A stretch of DNA of 64,000 nt from Serratia symbiotica (GTDB taxonomy: Bacteria > Pseudomonadota > Gammaproteobacteria > Enterobacterales > Enterobacteriaceae): positions 55,289 through 119,288 of the forward strand of contig JAAKDF010000002.1 in assembly GCA_011754105.1 (NCBI GenBank). The letters are read 5' to 3'. Every line of letters starts with the position of its first letter. The first letter of the stretch is position 1. This document shows, piece by piece, positions 12,326 to 22,704 of this stretch. Under the pieces are notes generated by a model. The model did no database searches, had not been told where the DNA came from, and was given only the letters and a program-made list of their open reading frames with translations. A program made the position numbers and the translations under genes.

Positions 12326-13888
12326 TTACATCACCAGGCGGCGGATGTCAGACAGCATATTATTGATAATAGTGATGAAACGCACACCATCGGCACCGTC
12401 AATCACACGGTGATCGAAGGAGAGCGACATCGGCATCATTAAGCGCGGTATAAACTCTTTACCATTCCAGAGCGGCTCAATAGCGGACTTAGAAACACCC
12501 AGAATAGCCACTTCCGGCGCGTTGACGATCGGCGCGAAGTAAGTTGTCCCGATACCACCCAGGCTGGAGATGGTGAAGCAGCCGCCCTGCATTTCGCCAG
12601 CTGTCAACTTACCGTCGCGCGCTTTTTTAGAGATGGCCATCAGTTCACGAGAAAGCTCAGTAATGCCCTTTTTGTTCACATCTTTGAACACTGGAACGAC
12701 CAACCCATGTGGTGTATCAACCGCAACGCCGATGTTGATGTATTTTTTTAGCATCAGCTTCTGGCCATCCTTGGAAAGCGAACTGTTGAAACGTGGCATC
12801 TGCTCCAGAGCGGCTGCCACGGCTTTCATAATGAACACCACCAAAGTAAACTTCACGTCCAACTTACGTTTGACCGCGTCTTCGCTCTGTTGCTTACGGA
12901 ACACTTCCAGATCGGTAATATCGCTTTTGTCGAAGTGAGTCACATGCGGGATCATTACCCAATTGCGGCTCAAATTAGCACTAGAAATTTTCTGGATACG
13001 CCCCATGTCGATTTCTTCAATCTCGCCGAACTTGCTGAAGTCCACTTTCGGCCATGGCTGCATACCTAGCAGCCCAGCTGCTAACGCAGTATCGGCTCGT
13101 TGTATCACTTCTTTTACGTAAACTTGAATGTCTTCACGCAGGATACGGCCTTTACGACCGGAGCCTTTTACTTTCGCCAGGTTAACGCCAAATTCACGCG
13201 CTAAACGGCGGATGACCGGAGTCGCGTGTACATAAGCGACGTTTTCGCCGAATTTACCTTTGCTGTCGGTATGAGTAGCGGGTGCAGCAGTTTTAGTTTC
13301 TTGCTTGGCTTGAGACAGTGGAAATTCCGCACTCGTTGCAGGAGCGGCGGAGGGTGCTGCGCCTTCAACAGTAAAAACCATGATCAATGAACCGGTTTTT
13401 ACCTTGTCGCCAGGTTTGATTCGGATCTCTTTCACCATGCCGACAAACGGTGCAGGCACTTCCATAGACGCCTTTTCGCCTTCAACGGTGATCAGTGACT
13501 GCTCAGCGGCCACTTTGTCACCTACCTTCACCATCACTTCGGTCACTTCGACTTCGTCGCCGCCGATATCCGGCACTTCAACTTCTTTAGCGGCAGTATC
13601 AGGGGCCACCGTCGGTTTTTCTTCTGCTTTCACCACGGATTCCGCCTGCGCAGCGCCTTCCGCTTCAAAAATCATCATCAGTTTGCCGGTTTCAGTTTTA
13701 TCGCCAACAGCCACTTTAATCTCTTTCACTACTCCCGCCTGCGGGGATGGCACTTCCATGGAAGCCTTATCGCCTTCCACAGTGATCAGCGATTGTTCAG
13801 CTTCAACTTTATCGCCAACCTTCACTATGATCTCGGTGATTTCGACTTCGTCTACACCGATGTCCGGTACCTTGATTTCGATAGACAT
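12326..13888 (-). CDS. aceF: Pyruvate dehydrogenase E2, dihydrolipoamide acetyltransferase, two-lipoyl form
   Basis: Core of the pyruvate dehydrogenase complex, transferring acetyl from lipoyl to CoA. 520 residues, against about 630 in E. coli. Only two lipoyl domains are present: residues 1-75 and about 103-178, with lipoyl lysines in EGDKASM and EGEKASM. E. coli has three. After an Ala/Pro linker come the peripheral-subunit-binding domain ([25 protein letters not shown], roughly residues 226-260) and the catalytic domain with HRVIDGADG near the end. The frame is clean, so this is a domain loss and not a pseudogene; two-lipoyl E2s are functional in other bacteria. Starts 13 bases after the aceE stop. 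The linker after lipoyl 2 is short. Confidence 0.96.
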   Translation of the reverse strand: MSIEIKVPDIGVDEVEITEIIVKVGDKVEAEQSLITVEGDKASMEVPSPQAGVVKEIKVAVGDKTETGKLMMIFEAEGAAQAESVVKAEEKPTVAPDTAAKEVEVPDIGGDEVEVTEVMVKVGDKVAAEQSLITVEGEKASMEVPAPFVGMVKEIRIKPGDKVKTGSLIMVFTVEGAAPSAAPATSAEFPLSQAKQETKTAAPATHTDSKGKFGENVAYVHATPVIRRLAREFGVNLAKVKGSGRKGRILREDIQVYVKEVIQRADTALAAGLLGMQPWPKVDFSKFGEIEEIDMGRIQKISSANLSRNWVMIPHVTHFDKSDITDLEVFRKQQSEDAVKRKLDVKFTLVVFIMKAVAAALEQMPRFNSSLSKDGQKLMLKKYINIGVAVDTPHGLVVPVFKDVNKKGITELSRELMAISKKARDGKLTAGEMQGGCFTISSLGGIGTTYFAPIVNAPEVAILGVSKSAIEPLWNGKEFIPRLMMPMSLSFDHRVIDGADGVRFITIINNMLSDIRRLVM

Positions 13889-13901
13889 TATTCTGTACCT
13901 C

Positions 13902-16571
13902 TTATGCTAGACGCGGATTAACTTTCTCTGGATTGATATCGAATTTTTTAATCGCATCAGCGACTACGGAGGCTTCAATTTCACCACGTTTAGCCAATTT
14001 ACCCAAAGCAGCAACCACCACGTAAGATGCATCAACTTCAAAGTGGCGACGCAGGTTTTCACGGCTATCTGAACGACCAAAGCCATCAGTACCCAGTACG
14101 CGATAATCGCTGGCTGGAACATAAGTTCGAACCTGATCTGCGAATAGCTTCATATAGTCGGTAGCCGCTACCGCTGGCGCATCATTCATCACTTGAGCGA
14201 TGTAAGGGACATGTGGCTCTTCAGTGGGGTGTAACATGTTCCAACGCTCGCAGTCCTGCCCATCACGCGCCAATTCTGTGAAGGAAGTGACGCTGTAAAT
14301 GTCGGAAACCACGCCGTAATCTTTAGCCAGGATCTGCGCCGCTTCACGCACATGACGCAAGATAGCACCAGAACCCAATAACTGTACCTTTCCTTTGCTG
14401 CCTTCCAGAGTCTCCAACTTGTAGATGCCCTTACGGATACCCTCCTCTGCGCCATGCGGCATTGCCGGCATGGCGTAGTTTTCGTTCAGCATGGTTAGGT
14501 AGTAATAAACGTTTTCCGGCGCATCGCCGTACATGCGTACCAGACCATCATGCATGATCACCGCTACTTCATAAGCATACGCGGGATCGTAAGAAATACA
14601 GTTAGGTATAGTCAGAGACTGAATGTGGCTGTGGCCATCTGCGTGTTGCAGACCCTCACCATTCAGAGTGGTTCGGCCTGAAGTACCGCCGATTAGGAAG
14701 CCACGCGCCTGTTGGTCTCCCGCAGCCCAGCACAGATCACCGATACGCTGGAAACCGAACATTGAATAGTAGATGTAGAACGGGATCATCGGTAGATCGT
14801 TAGTACTATAGGACGTCGCAGCAGCTAACCAGGAAGATGCAGCACCCAGTTCGTTGATGCCTTCTTGCAAAATATGGCCTTTCTCGTCTTCTTTGTAGAA
14901 AGCAACCTGCTCACGGTCTTGCGGAGTGTACTGCTGGCCATTAGGGCTGTAGATGCCGATCTTACGGAACAGACCTTCCATACCGAAGGTACGCGCTTCG
15001 TCGGCGATAATAGGTACCAAGCGATCTTTGATCGCCTTGTTCTTCAGCATCACGTTCAAGGCGCGCACGAAGGCGATGGTAGTAGAAATTTCTTTGCTCT
15101 GTTCTTCCAGCAGCGAGCTGAAATCTTCCAGATCTGGTAATTCCAGCTTCTGGGTAAATTCTGGCAGACGGCTTGGCAGGTAGCCTTTCAGTGCCTGACG
15201 GCGTTCGTGCAGGTACTGGTACTCTGCGGTGTCTTTTTCGAAGGTGACATACGACAGTTTCTCGATATTCGCATCAGCAACCGGTACGTTAAAACGATCG
15301 CGGAAATTCTGAACCCCTGCCATGTTCATTTTCTTCACCTGGTGAGCGATGTTTTTACCTTCCGCAGTTTCCCCCATACCGTAACCTTTGATAGTATGAG
15401 CCAAGATCACGGTAGGTTTGCCTTGAGTTTCCTGCGCTTTTTTCAGTGCAGCAAAGATTTTTTTCGGATCATGACCGCCACGGTTCAGCGCCCAGATTTC
15501 GTCGTCGGTCATGTCTTTGACCAGCTCGGCAGTTTCCGGGTAACGGCCAAAGAAATGCTTACGCACGTAAGCACCGTCTTTGGATTTTAAGGTCTGGTAG
15601 TCACCATCCAGGGTTTCGTTCATCAGTTGAACTAGTTTACCGCTGGTGTCGGTGTCTTTGCGAAGCAGCTCATCCCAACGCCCACCCCAGATTACTTTCA
15701 GAACCTGCCAGCCTGCACCAGCGAAAGCACCTGCCAATTCGTTGATGATCTTGCCATTACCGGTGACCGGGCCATCCAAACGCTGCAAATTGCAGTTGAT
15801 GACAAACACCAGGTTGTCTAATTTTTCACGGGTGGCAATGGTGAGCGCACCCTTGGATTCTGGTTCGTCCATCTCGCCATCGCCCAAGAAAGCATAAACA
15901 GTTTGTTCCGAGGTATCTTTCAAACCACGATTTTTTAAATACTTCAGGAACTTAGCCTGATAGATGGCACAGATTGGCCCCAATCCCATCGATACGGTCG
16001 GGAACTGCCAGAATTCCGGCATCAATTTTGGATGCGGATAAGAGGGCAGACCCTTGCCTTGAACCTCCTGGCGGAAGTTATTCATTTGCTCTTCTGTTAG
16101 GCGGCCTTCAAGGAAGGCACGTGCGTAAATACCCGGCGAGATATGCCCCTGGAAGTAAACTAGATCCCCACCATCTTTCTCATTGCGTGCACGGAAGAAG
16201 TGGTTAAAGCAAACTTCATAGAAGGTCGCAGAAGATTGGAAAGAGGCCATGTGACCACCGAGTTCTAAATCTTTCTTAGAAGCACGCAGAACCGTCATGA
16301 TAGCGTTCCAGCGGATAGCTGAACGAATGCGTATTTCCAGATGAAGGTTACCTGGGTAAGCCGGTTCATCCTCCACCGCGATGGTGTTAACGTAGTTGTG
16401 AGCATCAGCGCCCCCAACCACATTTGCCCCCCCCTTGCGCGCCTCCCTCAATAGCTGCTCGATCAGAAACTCAGCGCGTTCAACACCCTCTTCACGGATG
16501 ACCGATTCGATCGCCTGTATCCAGTCGCGAGTTTCGAACGGATCCATGTCATTGGTTAGACGTTGTGACAT
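13902..16571 (-). CDS. aceE: Pyruvate dehydrogenase E1 component
   Basis: Thiamine-diphosphate enzyme that decarboxylates pyruvate and acetylates E2. 889 residues, close to E. coli's 887. The start [17 protein letters not shown] at 16571 matches homologues. Visible are the N-terminal E2-binding stretch, the ThDP/Mg motif [14 protein letters not shown]...NCNLQ, and the loop around [10 protein letters not shown]. The C-terminal domain ends [13 protein letters not shown]. No interruption. First intact gene of the pdh operon; the regulator gene upstream is a pseudogene. Confidence 0.97.
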   Translation of the reverse strand: MSQRLTNDMDPFETRDWIQAIESVIREEGVERAEFLIEQLLREARKGGANVVGGADAHNYVNTIAVEDEPAYPGNLHLEIRIRSAIRWNAIMTVLRASKKDLELGGHMASFQSSATFYEVCFNHFFRARNEKDGGDLVYFQGHISPGIYARAFLEGRLTEEQMNNFRQEVQGKGLPSYPHPKLMPEFWQFPTVSMGLGPICAIYQAKFLKYLKNRGLKDTSEQTVYAFLGDGEMDEPESKGALTIATREKLDNLVFVINCNLQRLDGPVTGNGKIINELAGAFAGAGWQVLKVIWGGRWDELLRKDTDTSGKLVQLMNETLDGDYQTLKSKDGAYVRKHFFGRYPETAELVKDMTDDEIWALNRGGHDPKKIFAALKKAQETQGKPTVILAHTIKGYGMGETAEGKNIAHQVKKMNMAGVQNFRDRFNVPVADANIEKLSYVTFEKDTAEYQYLHERRQALKGYLPSRLPEFTQKLELPDLEDFSSLLEEQSKEISTTIAFVRALNVMLKNKAIKDRLVPIIADEARTFGMEGLFRKIGIYSPNGQQYTPQDREQVAFYKEDEKGHILQEGINELGAASSWLAAATSYSTNDLPMIPFYIYYSMFGFQRIGDLCWAAGDQQARGFLIGGTSGRTTLNGEGLQHADGHSHIQSLTIPNCISYDPAYAYEVAVIMHDGLVRMYGDAPENVYYYLTMLNENYAMPAMPHGAEEGIRKGIYKLETLEGSKGKVQLLGSGAILRHVREAAQILAKDYGVVSDIYSVTSFTELARDGQDCERWNMLHPTEEPHVPYIAQVMNDAPAVAATDYMKLFADQVRTYVPASDYRVLGTDGFGRSDSRENLRRHFEVDASYVVVAALGKLAKRGEIEASVVADAIKKFDINPEKVNPRLA

Positions 16572-16608
16572 GGTGGTATTCCTTATCTATCTAATGGTTT
16601 ATTAGGAA

Positions 16609-16649
16609 CAAGTCTTCCGGTGTTTTATGACAAAACACCGGAAGACTTG
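16609..16649. repeat. Perfect 18 bp inverted repeat in the pdhR-aceE gap
   Basis: Arms 16609-16626 and 16632-16649 pair perfectly around the 5-base loop ATGAC. It lies about 40 bases upstream of the aceE start, in the transcribed leader. No U run follows on the minus strand, so a simple terminator is less likely than an mRNA processing or stabilising hairpin. Confidence 0.85.
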
Positions 16650-16707
16650 CACATCATTTGATTGCAGCAAAATTAGCTAAGTACTTTGAACTAACTCTTC
16701 GATTAGC

Positions 16708-17494
16708 TTACCCTGAAGAGAACAGTTCTGAATCCTTGCGTTGCTAGAGACGCCGTAGCTATCTCTCGCGTCGTTTGTTCTCCAGGCTTAGATCCAGCAA
16801 AACTTTTTCTATAAACGCCAAGTGAAGGTGCGAAGCTTCACGCGCCTTTTCCGGTTCACGTACCACAATCGCCTCAAAAATCCCATCGCGGTGGCTGCTC
16901 ACTGTTGCCAACATCTCACTGCGCAAGTAGAGCAATTAAAAGTTTTTACGCACATTTTGTTTCAGCATCGGACCCATACAGCGCAGCAAGTGCAACAACA
17001 CAACATTATGGGCAGCTTCAGTCACGGCGATTTGATACTTCATAACGGCACCAGCTGCAGCATTGGGATTACATCTTTTCTGAGTTTGTTGAATCACAGT
17101 GCGGCAGTCGCAGATACGCGCCATATCTTCATCAGTACCGCGCAGCGCAGCGTAATAGGCAGCAGTGCCTTCTAGCGCATGGCGCGTTTCCAACAGATCG
17201 AATTGCGATTTAGGATGGTCGGCCAGCAATTCAGCTAGCGGATTGCTAAAGCTCTGCCCCAGATTAGTTTGCACAAAGGTACCGCTACCTTGCCGACGCA
17301 AGAGCAGCTCTTTAGCTATCCAGACGTTGGATAGCCTCTCTTAATGAAGGGCGGGAAACTTCAAATTGTTTCGCCAGCTCGCGCTCTGGAGGCAGCATTT
17401 CGCCCGGATGCAGTGATCCCTCCAAGCTCAAGTATTTGAGCTGATGTTTAATAATTTTTGGTAACTTAGGTTGACAGATTTTACTGTAGGCCAT
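16708..17494 (-). pseudogene. pdhR: PdhR, pyruvate-responsive GntR-family repressor, broken
   Basis: PdhR represses the pdh operon and respiratory genes and is released by pyruvate. The start is [12 protein letters not shown] at 17494. The winged HTH is intact to [10 protein letters not shown]. There is one extra base near 17308, so [12 protein letters not shown] continues in another frame. That FCD effector domain then hits TAA at 16936 (NF*LLY where E. coli has NFELLY), and two further TAG codons lie in RRER*LRRL*QRK near the end. The rest aligns with the 254-residue family protein. Four independent lesions make this an older inactivation than that of glnG. A short N-terminal HTH fragment might be made but would lack the dimerising effector domain. 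Confidence 0.95.
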
Positions 17495-17527
17495 AGGTGA
17501 ATTCTTCTCTGCGAATAGCGCGGAGTC

Positions 17528-17544
17528 AATTGGTAATACCAATT
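17528..17544. promoter_or_regulatory. PdhR operator, perfect consensus
   Basis: AATTGGTAATACCAATT is a perfect match to the PdhR palindrome AATTGGTnnnACCAATT, 33 bases upstream of the pdhR start, where PdhR represses its own operon in E. coli. The site is intact although the repressor gene is not. Confidence 0.9.
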
Positions 17545-17704
17545 TCAAATACGTGGCCTTAAAAGTAACAAAGTATTTATCCCCTGTCTATATAAGTCTT
17601 GATTGAAATCAGGTTATCATACATTTTTACTATAACTACCACCGCAAAGCTTTAACAATGCGCTGGTAGTACCATTTACGGGTTAACCTTACATGAGGAA
17701 GGTT

Positions 17705-17764
17705 ACAGCCTAACTTATCGCTGTTGATGCATGACTATTGCACTAACGGCGATAAGTTAGGCTG
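17705..17764. repeat. Inverted repeat, 21 bp arms with one mismatch
   Basis: Arms 17705-17725 and 17744-17764 (ACAGCCTAACTTATCGC core) are separated by 18 bases. No T run adjoins it. It lies between the divergent pdhR and aroP promoters. Confidence 0.85.
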
Positions 17765-18024
17765 TTTACTGTTCTTTATACGCCATCAAAAGCACTTATC
17801 TAAGTGATGTTTCGCCGTTAATCCTCGCGGCGTTCACGAACAATGATGGGACCACTGCCGAAGTTATTCCGTTTATCGCCTAACGTCAGACAACCCAAAT
17901 TTGGTTGCCTATTTTGCTGAAATATTAACCGCTGGCATCACAAAACAGGTGTAAAATAACGCACTTAGCATTATTCTTTACCGAGCGACCGGTAGCGACT
18001 CCGTTGAATTAATTGTCATATTTC

Positions 18025-18065
18025 TGTAAATAAAATAAAACAAGTATCGTAACCATTAATTTACA
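18025..18065 (+). promoter_or_regulatory. Possible pair of TyrR boxes upstream of aroP
   Basis: TGTAAATAAAATAAAACA (18025-18042) and CGTAACCATTAATTTACA (18048-18065) each resemble the TyrR box TGTAAAn6TTTACA with one good half. Their centres are 23 bases apart, like the tandem strong/weak boxes that control E. coli aroP. Inference from motif and position. Confidence 0.45.
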
Positions 18066-18103
18066 TTATGTGAATCATTCTGCCAGAACAAGAGGTTTAA
18101 TTG

Positions 18104-19471
18104 ATGGATGGTCAACAACATGGCTACCAGCTAAAACGCGGCCTAAAAAACCGCCATATTCAGCTTATTGCCCTCGGAGGAGCAATAGGTACTGGGCTAT
18201 TCCTCGGTATCGCTCAAACAATAAAAATGGCTGGCCCTTCGGTCATTCTTGGCTATGCCATTGGCGGTTTCATCGCGTTTCTAATCATGCGCCAACTCGG
18301 TGAAATGATCGTGGAAGAGCCAGTAGCCGGATCCTTCAGCCATTTCACGTACAAATACTGGGGCAATCTTGCTGGCTTCATATCCGGCTGGAACTACTGG
18401 GTGTTGTATGTGCTAGTGGCAATGGCAGAACTAACAGCAGTCGGCATCTATGTGCAGTACTGGTGGCCGGAGATCCCCACCTGGGTCTCCGCCGCCGTGT
18501 TCTTTATGGTGATCAACGCTATTAACATGGCCAATGTGAAAGTCTACGGCGAGGTGGAGTTCTGGTTTGCCATCATCAAAGTTGCGGCGATAATCGGTAT
18601 GATCGCATTCGGTGCTTATCTGCTGTTCAGCGGCATTGGTGGCCCAGAAGCCACCGTCACCAACCTATGGGCACAAGGCGGTTTCTTGCCAAATGGCAGC
18701 ATAGGACTGGTAATGGCGATGGCGGTGATAATGTTTTCATTCGGCGGCCTCGAACTTGTGGGCATCACCGCAGCAGAAGCTGACAACCCGCAAAAGAGCA
18801 TTCCCAAAGCTACCCACCAGGTTATCTATCGTATCTTAATCTTTTATATCGGCTCACTGGTGGTTCTGCTTTCACTCCACCCGTGGAACAAAGTGGTTGA
18901 AAGCAGAAGCCCTTTTGTGCTGATCTTTCAGGAGTTGGATAGCAATCTGGTGGCATCCCTGCTAAATATCGTGGTGCTGACTGCTGCGCTGTCAGTATAT
19001 AACAGTTGCGTTTACTGCAACAGTCGTATACTTTTCGGCCTAGCACAACAAGGCAACGGGTTAAAAAGCCTGATGAAAGTAGATAGCCGTGGCGTGCCTG
19101 TGGTCGCCATTGGCGTTTCCGCCATAGCCACCGCATTTTGCGTGCTTATCAACTATCTGATCCCTGGGCGAGCCTTCGAAATGCTGATGGCACTGGTAAT
19201 CTCGGCGCTAGTGATCAACTGGGCGATGATCAGCCTAGCGCACCTGAAATTCCGCGCTGCTAAAAACCGTGAAAGCGTTAAAACGAAGTTTAAAGCCATC
19301 TGGTATCCGTTCAGCAACTACCTGTGCCTGATATTTATGGCTGGTATATTGGTTATCATGTATCTAACACCAGGCATTCGCATCTCGGTGTTACTGATCC
19401 CTCTGTGGATAGCAGTTCTGACGGCCGGATACGCTATCAAGCAACGAAACCAATGCACCTCCAGCCGCTGA
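18104..19471 (+). CDS. aroP: Aromatic amino acid permease AroP
   Basis: Inner-membrane proton symporter (APC superfamily) for Phe, Tyr and Trp. I take the ATG at 18104 (MDGQQHGYQLKRGLKN), matching MEGQQHG of E. coli, instead of the TTG one codon upstream; AGAGGT lies just before. 455 residues against 457. Signatures are the TM1 motif ALGGAIGTGLFLG, EEPVAGSFSHF, and about 12 hydrophobic segments; the AAxAR-like ITAAEADNP follows TM6. Uninterrupted. Beside pdhR as in E. coli. For a host-restricted bacterium it would import aromatic amino acids. Confidence 0.95.
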   Translation: MDGQQHGYQLKRGLKNRHIQLIALGGAIGTGLFLGIAQTIKMAGPSVILGYAIGGFIAFLIMRQLGEMIVEEPVAGSFSHFTYKYWGNLAGFISGWNYWVLYVLVAMAELTAVGIYVQYWWPEIPTWVSAAVFFMVINAINMANVKVYGEVEFWFAIIKVAAIIGMIAFGAYLLFSGIGGPEATVTNLWAQGGFLPNGSIGLVMAMAVIMFSFGGLELVGITAAEADNPQKSIPKATHQVIYRILIFYIGSLVVLLSLHPWNKVVESRSPFVLIFQELDSNLVASLLNIVVLTAALSVYNSCVYCNSRILFGLAQQGNGLKSLMKVDSRGVPVVAIGVSAIATAFCVLINYLIPGRAFEMLMALVISALVINWAMISLAHLKFRAAKNRESVKTKFKAIWYPFSNYLCLIFMAGILVIMYLTPGIRISVLLIPLWIAVLTAGYAIKQRNQCTSSR

Positions 19472-19478
19472 AGGTTTC

Positions 19479-19537
19479 CCCCTAAAAACCCCACCAATGG
19501 CCAGCATTCTGCTGGCCATTGGTGGGGTTTTTAGGGG
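19479..19537. terminator. Bidirectional terminator between aroP and fumA
   Basis: Perfect 28 bp arms (19479-19506 and 19510-19537) around a TTC loop. The base-proximal part is CCCCTAAAAACCCC/GGGGTTTTTAGGGG, which supplies T-rich tracts on both strands. It lies between the converging aroP and fumA stops and so can serve both. Confidence 0.9.
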
Positions 19538-19569
19538 CATAAATACTTTTGCTTAGGTTCTTCGGTGGA

Positions 19570-21216
19570 TTATTTCAAGCATTTTAAACACAAGCCCGCT
19601 TGAATCTTCTGGAAAAAGTCATTGCCTTTGTCATCTACCAAAATGAACGCTGGGAAATCTTCTACTGTAATTTTCCAGATTGCCTCCATCCCTAGTTCAG
19701 GATACTCCACACACTCCAAGCTCTTAATATTCTGCTGCGCCAGCACCGCTGCCGGGCCACCGATGCTACCAAGATAGAACCCGCCGTGCTTATGGCAGGC
19801 ATCGGTCACATGCTGGCTGCGGTTGCCCTTCGCCAGCATGATCATGCTACCGCCGTGTGACTGCAACAGATCGACATAGGGATCCATGCGCCATGCGGTG
19901 GTCGGGCCAAGCGAACCGGATGCGTAGCCGTCAGGTTTTTTCGCAGGGCCAGCGTAGTAGATTGGATTATCCTTGACGTACTGCGGCAGACCTTCACCAC
20001 GATCCAAGCGTTCTTTCAGCTTGGCGTGCGCGATATCGCGGGCCACGATGATAGTGCCGCTCAGCGATAGACGGGTAGCAACCGGATACTGCGCAAGCTG
20101 TTTTAGGATCTCGGCCATCGGGAGATTAAGGTCGATCTTTATCGCTTCATTTTCCCCAGCTTGACGTAGTTCCTGCGGAATAAACTTGCCTGGATTGTGC
20201 TCCAGTTTTTCCAGCCAGATGCCATTACGGTTGATCTTGCCCTTAATATTACGGTCAGCAGAACAGGATACCCCCATGCCAATCGGGCAGGACGCGCCAT
20301 GGCGTGGCAAGCGCACTACACAAATGTCATGAGCGAAGTATTTGCCGCCAAACTGCGCGCCCAGCCCCAAATTCTGCGCTTCTTTCAGCAGTTCTGCCTC
20401 CAGCACCATATCACGGAACGCCTGGCCGTACTCATTGCCTTCATTCGGCAATCCATCGTAATACTTGGTAGAGGCCAGTTTGACCGTCTTCAGCGTTGCT
20501 TCGGCCGAAGTGCCTCCGATAACAAACACTACATGGTACGGCGGGCAAGCGGCGGTGCCTAAAGTACGCATTTTATCTACCAGATAATCCTTCAGTTTAC
20601 CAGGAGATAACAGCGCTTTGGTTTCCTGATATAGGTAGGTCTTGTTAGCTGAACCGCCGCCTTTGGTGATGCACAGGAATTTATATTCCTCGCCATCCAC
20701 TGTATAGAGATCGATCTGCGCTGGCAGATTGCTGCCAGTATTGACCTCTTTGTACATGTCCAGCGCAGCGTTTTGCGAATAGCGCAGGTTATCTTCGATA
20801 TAGGTGTTGTACACACCGCGCGACAGCGCCGCCTCATCACCGCCGCAAGTCCATACACGTTGACCTTTATGGCCAACGATAATCGCTGTCCCTGTGTCCT
20901 GGCAGGTCGGCAAGATCCCCTTTGCGGCGATCTCTGAGTTACGCAGGAATTGCAGCGCAACGTATCTGTCGTTTTCGCTGGCCTCTGGATCTTGCAAGAT
21001 GTCGGCTACCTGTTGCTGATGCGCAGTGCGCATCATAAATGAGGCGTCATGGAATGCATGTTGGGCTAGGAGGATCAGCGCTTCAGGGGCGACTTTCAGC
21101 ATTTCCTGGCCTTCAAATTCGCTCATGGTGACGTGATCGCGACTCAGCAGGTAGTATTCGGTATCGTCTTTCTTCAGCGGGAATGGATCTTGATAATAGA
21201 ACGGTTTATTCAACAT
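19570..21216 (-). CDS. fumA: Class I fumarase
   Basis: 4Fe-4S fumarate hydratase of the TCA cycle, FumA/FumB type. 548 residues, the E. coli FumA length; starts [22 protein letters not shown] at 21216. Cluster cysteines fit PTCQDTGTA (near residue 105), [17 protein letters not shown] (near 318) and the later conserved core; the C-terminus ends CLKCLK like FumA's CTRCVK. Uninterrupted. One difference worth noting is TCGGDEAAL where E. coli has TGGGDEAAL. Convergent with aroP. Oxygen-sensitive, so it depends on Isc maintenance. Confidence 0.95.
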   Translation of the reverse strand: MLNKPFYYQDPFPLKKDDTEYYLLSRDHVTMSEFEGQEMLKVAPEALILLAQHAFHDASFMMRTAHQQQVADILQDPEASENDRYVALQFLRNSEIAAKGILPTCQDTGTAIIVGHKGQRVWTCGGDEAALSRGVYNTYIEDNLRYSQNAALDMYKEVNTGSNLPAQIDLYTVDGEEYKFLCITKGGGSANKTYLYQETKALLSPGKLKDYLVDKMRTLGTAACPPYHVVFVIGGTSAEATLKTVKLASTKYYDGLPNEGNEYGQAFRDMVLEAELLKEAQNLGLGAQFGGKYFAHDICVVRLPRHGASCPIGMGVSCSADRNIKGKINRNGIWLEKLEHNPGKFIPQELRQAGENEAIKIDLNLPMAEILKQLAQYPVATRLSLSGTIIVARDIAHAKLKERLDRGEGLPQYVKDNPIYYAGPAKKPDGYASGSLGPTTAWRMDPYVDLLQSHGGSMIMLAKGNRSQHVTDACHKHGGFYLGSIGGPAAVLAQQNIKSLECVEYPELGMEAIWKITVEDFPAFILVDDKGNDFFQKIQAGLCLKCLK

Positions 21217-21540
21217 TGATCTCTCACTTGCACTCTCAATTGCATTAAATGCACACGAAAGCTAAATACACACGAAAGCTGCACTACTCAGGAGCAGAAG
21301 TCAGGCAAAAAACTGCCCCAAACTTACGTATTTTTAAGCAGCTAATTATTGCGCCAAATCGCAAAATAACCGTTTTTGTATAAAGGGAACTATGGCCACT
21401 TTATCCAGTGGGAACTGCGGGTACTGGCTTCTCATGTACGCTTTATTATCCCGCAATTAACACTTTGATTACAAACAATAAGCCCATCAGCGTCAATCAG
21501 CTTATTGTTGGCAACCACGCCTAGGCTTAAGCTACCTATA
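21217..21540. other. fumA-sprT intergenic region
   Basis: 324 bases, upstream of both divergent genes. It contains a short tandem repetition of a GCACACGAAAGCT-like unit near 21250-21280. No gene is seen. Confidence 0.4.
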
Positions 21541-22066
21541 ATGAAAAAAGCAAGAATTCCTATGAAGCTACAACAGGCGGTGATGCGCTGACAGCGAGAA
21601 AAGTTGCAACTGGCTCAGCAGCATTTTTGCGCTGAATTTCTAGAGCTGAAAATCGTTTACCAGCAACGCGGTACCAGTGCGGGTACTGCCTGGCTGCTGG
21701 CTTGGGAAATTCGTCTGAACCAGGAGCTATTAATGAAAAATAAGCAACCGTTTATCGACGAAGTGATACTTCATGAGCTGGCATACCTGTTGGCGTTTCA
21801 CCGCCGGTTGGGCCGCGTAGCAACCCATGGCCAAAAATGACGCTGGACGATGGAACGCGTGCTGCAAGTCCCCGCCAGATGCACCCACTATTTTGAGATC
21901 CGATCCCCTCAGTGTAATGCAAAACTTTCCCCTACAAACTAACTGCCGCTTTCAGCAGCATCTGCTTACCGTGCGCCGCCGCAACCGCGTACTGCGCGGT
22001 GAAAGTGAATACCACTGCGGCCAGTGCGGCAAAAAGTTAGAATTTATCGCTAATGAAAGTCTTTAA
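21541..22066 (+). pseudogene. sprT: SprT-like zinc metalloprotein, broken
   Basis: The product reads MKKARIPMKLQQAVMR then TGA, then QREKLQLAQQHF...RGTSAGTAWLLAWEIRLN. These align with SprT, a member of the WSS1/Spartan-like protease family. The zinc motif HELAH has become HELAY. A second TGA follows THGQK at 21838, and the C-terminal zinc ribbon ([13 protein letters not shown]...CGQCGKK) is in a further frame. At least two nonsense changes and a frameshift, so inactive. Confidence 0.88.
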
Positions 22067-22615
22067 TAGAGCGATGAATATGTAAAGCGGATACCTGTAG
22101 TGAATCAATCCTGAAGCAACCTGAAGGGTGTTGGGAAAAACCTCCACAGGCATGAGGAAGACTCCAACCCCATTAGGTTGCTCAGTTGCGTCTGGGTTAA
22201 CCACATGCTATCTCGCAGTACGATCACAGTTTCCGCGTTCGACATCATTTTAAAAACGTTATATATTGTCGTCAATCTTAAAGTCGAAATTCAGGAACAA
22301 TTTTACCTTGTCGGGTCGGTGGATATGCCTGCGTACATAACGCCGTCTTGTCCGGCGAGGTAAATTTCGTTTTATAATCGACCAGGTTTTTCTTGCGCTT
22401 GCAGCGGCGGGAAATGGCCCGATATTCATCCGCTTCGCAGTACACCTCAAGGGTGTATTTAAAAATCGTCCTATCAGTGATCATGATGAGATCACCCTAC
22501 TTCCTTCTTTTTGTCTGTTTCTTAAATAACCCCGAACCCTACTTTGTAACAAAGTAACGCCCATGGCGCGTTATACAATGTGTAATAGACACATCAATCA
22601 AAATGAGGTTATGGC
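22067..22615. other. Non-coding or unrecognised region
   Basis: About 550 bases. A minus-strand frame at 22278-22484 (68 codons, starting MITDRTIFKYTLEVYC, rich in Lys/Arg) is the only sizeable one. It overlaps a second frame and I do not recognise it. Nothing else is supported. Confidence 0.3.
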
Positions 22616-22704
22616 TATGCGACCATAGAATTGCTGAACAATGTAATCCGGCATGCCATCAAAAAGAGTAAAGTTTTCCCGACTGACGAATGCAGTAGAA
22701 AAAT
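22616..22704 (+). mobile_element. Fragment of an IS256-family (mutator-type) transposase
   Basis: One frame reads YATIELLNNVIRHAIKK then SKVFPTDECSRK. It resembles the C-terminal stretch of IS256-family transposases (ELxNxIrxAikkRKvFPtDeSv). The match ends where the IS903-like inverted end begins at 22705, so the older element was cut by the younger one. Confidence 0.6.

Larger units (their letters stand above)
17549..18103. other. pdhR-aroP divergent regulatory region
   Basis: About 555 bases without a gene. It holds the 21 bp inverted repeat at 17705-17764, upstream AT-rich promoter DNA, and possible TyrR boxes next to aroP. No coding relic is recognised. Confidence 0.6.

Noticed and set aside
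22278..22484. Minus-strand 68-codon frame as a real gene
   Set aside because: Overlaps another frame of similar size, no recognised domain, flanked by relics; mentioned only in the region note.
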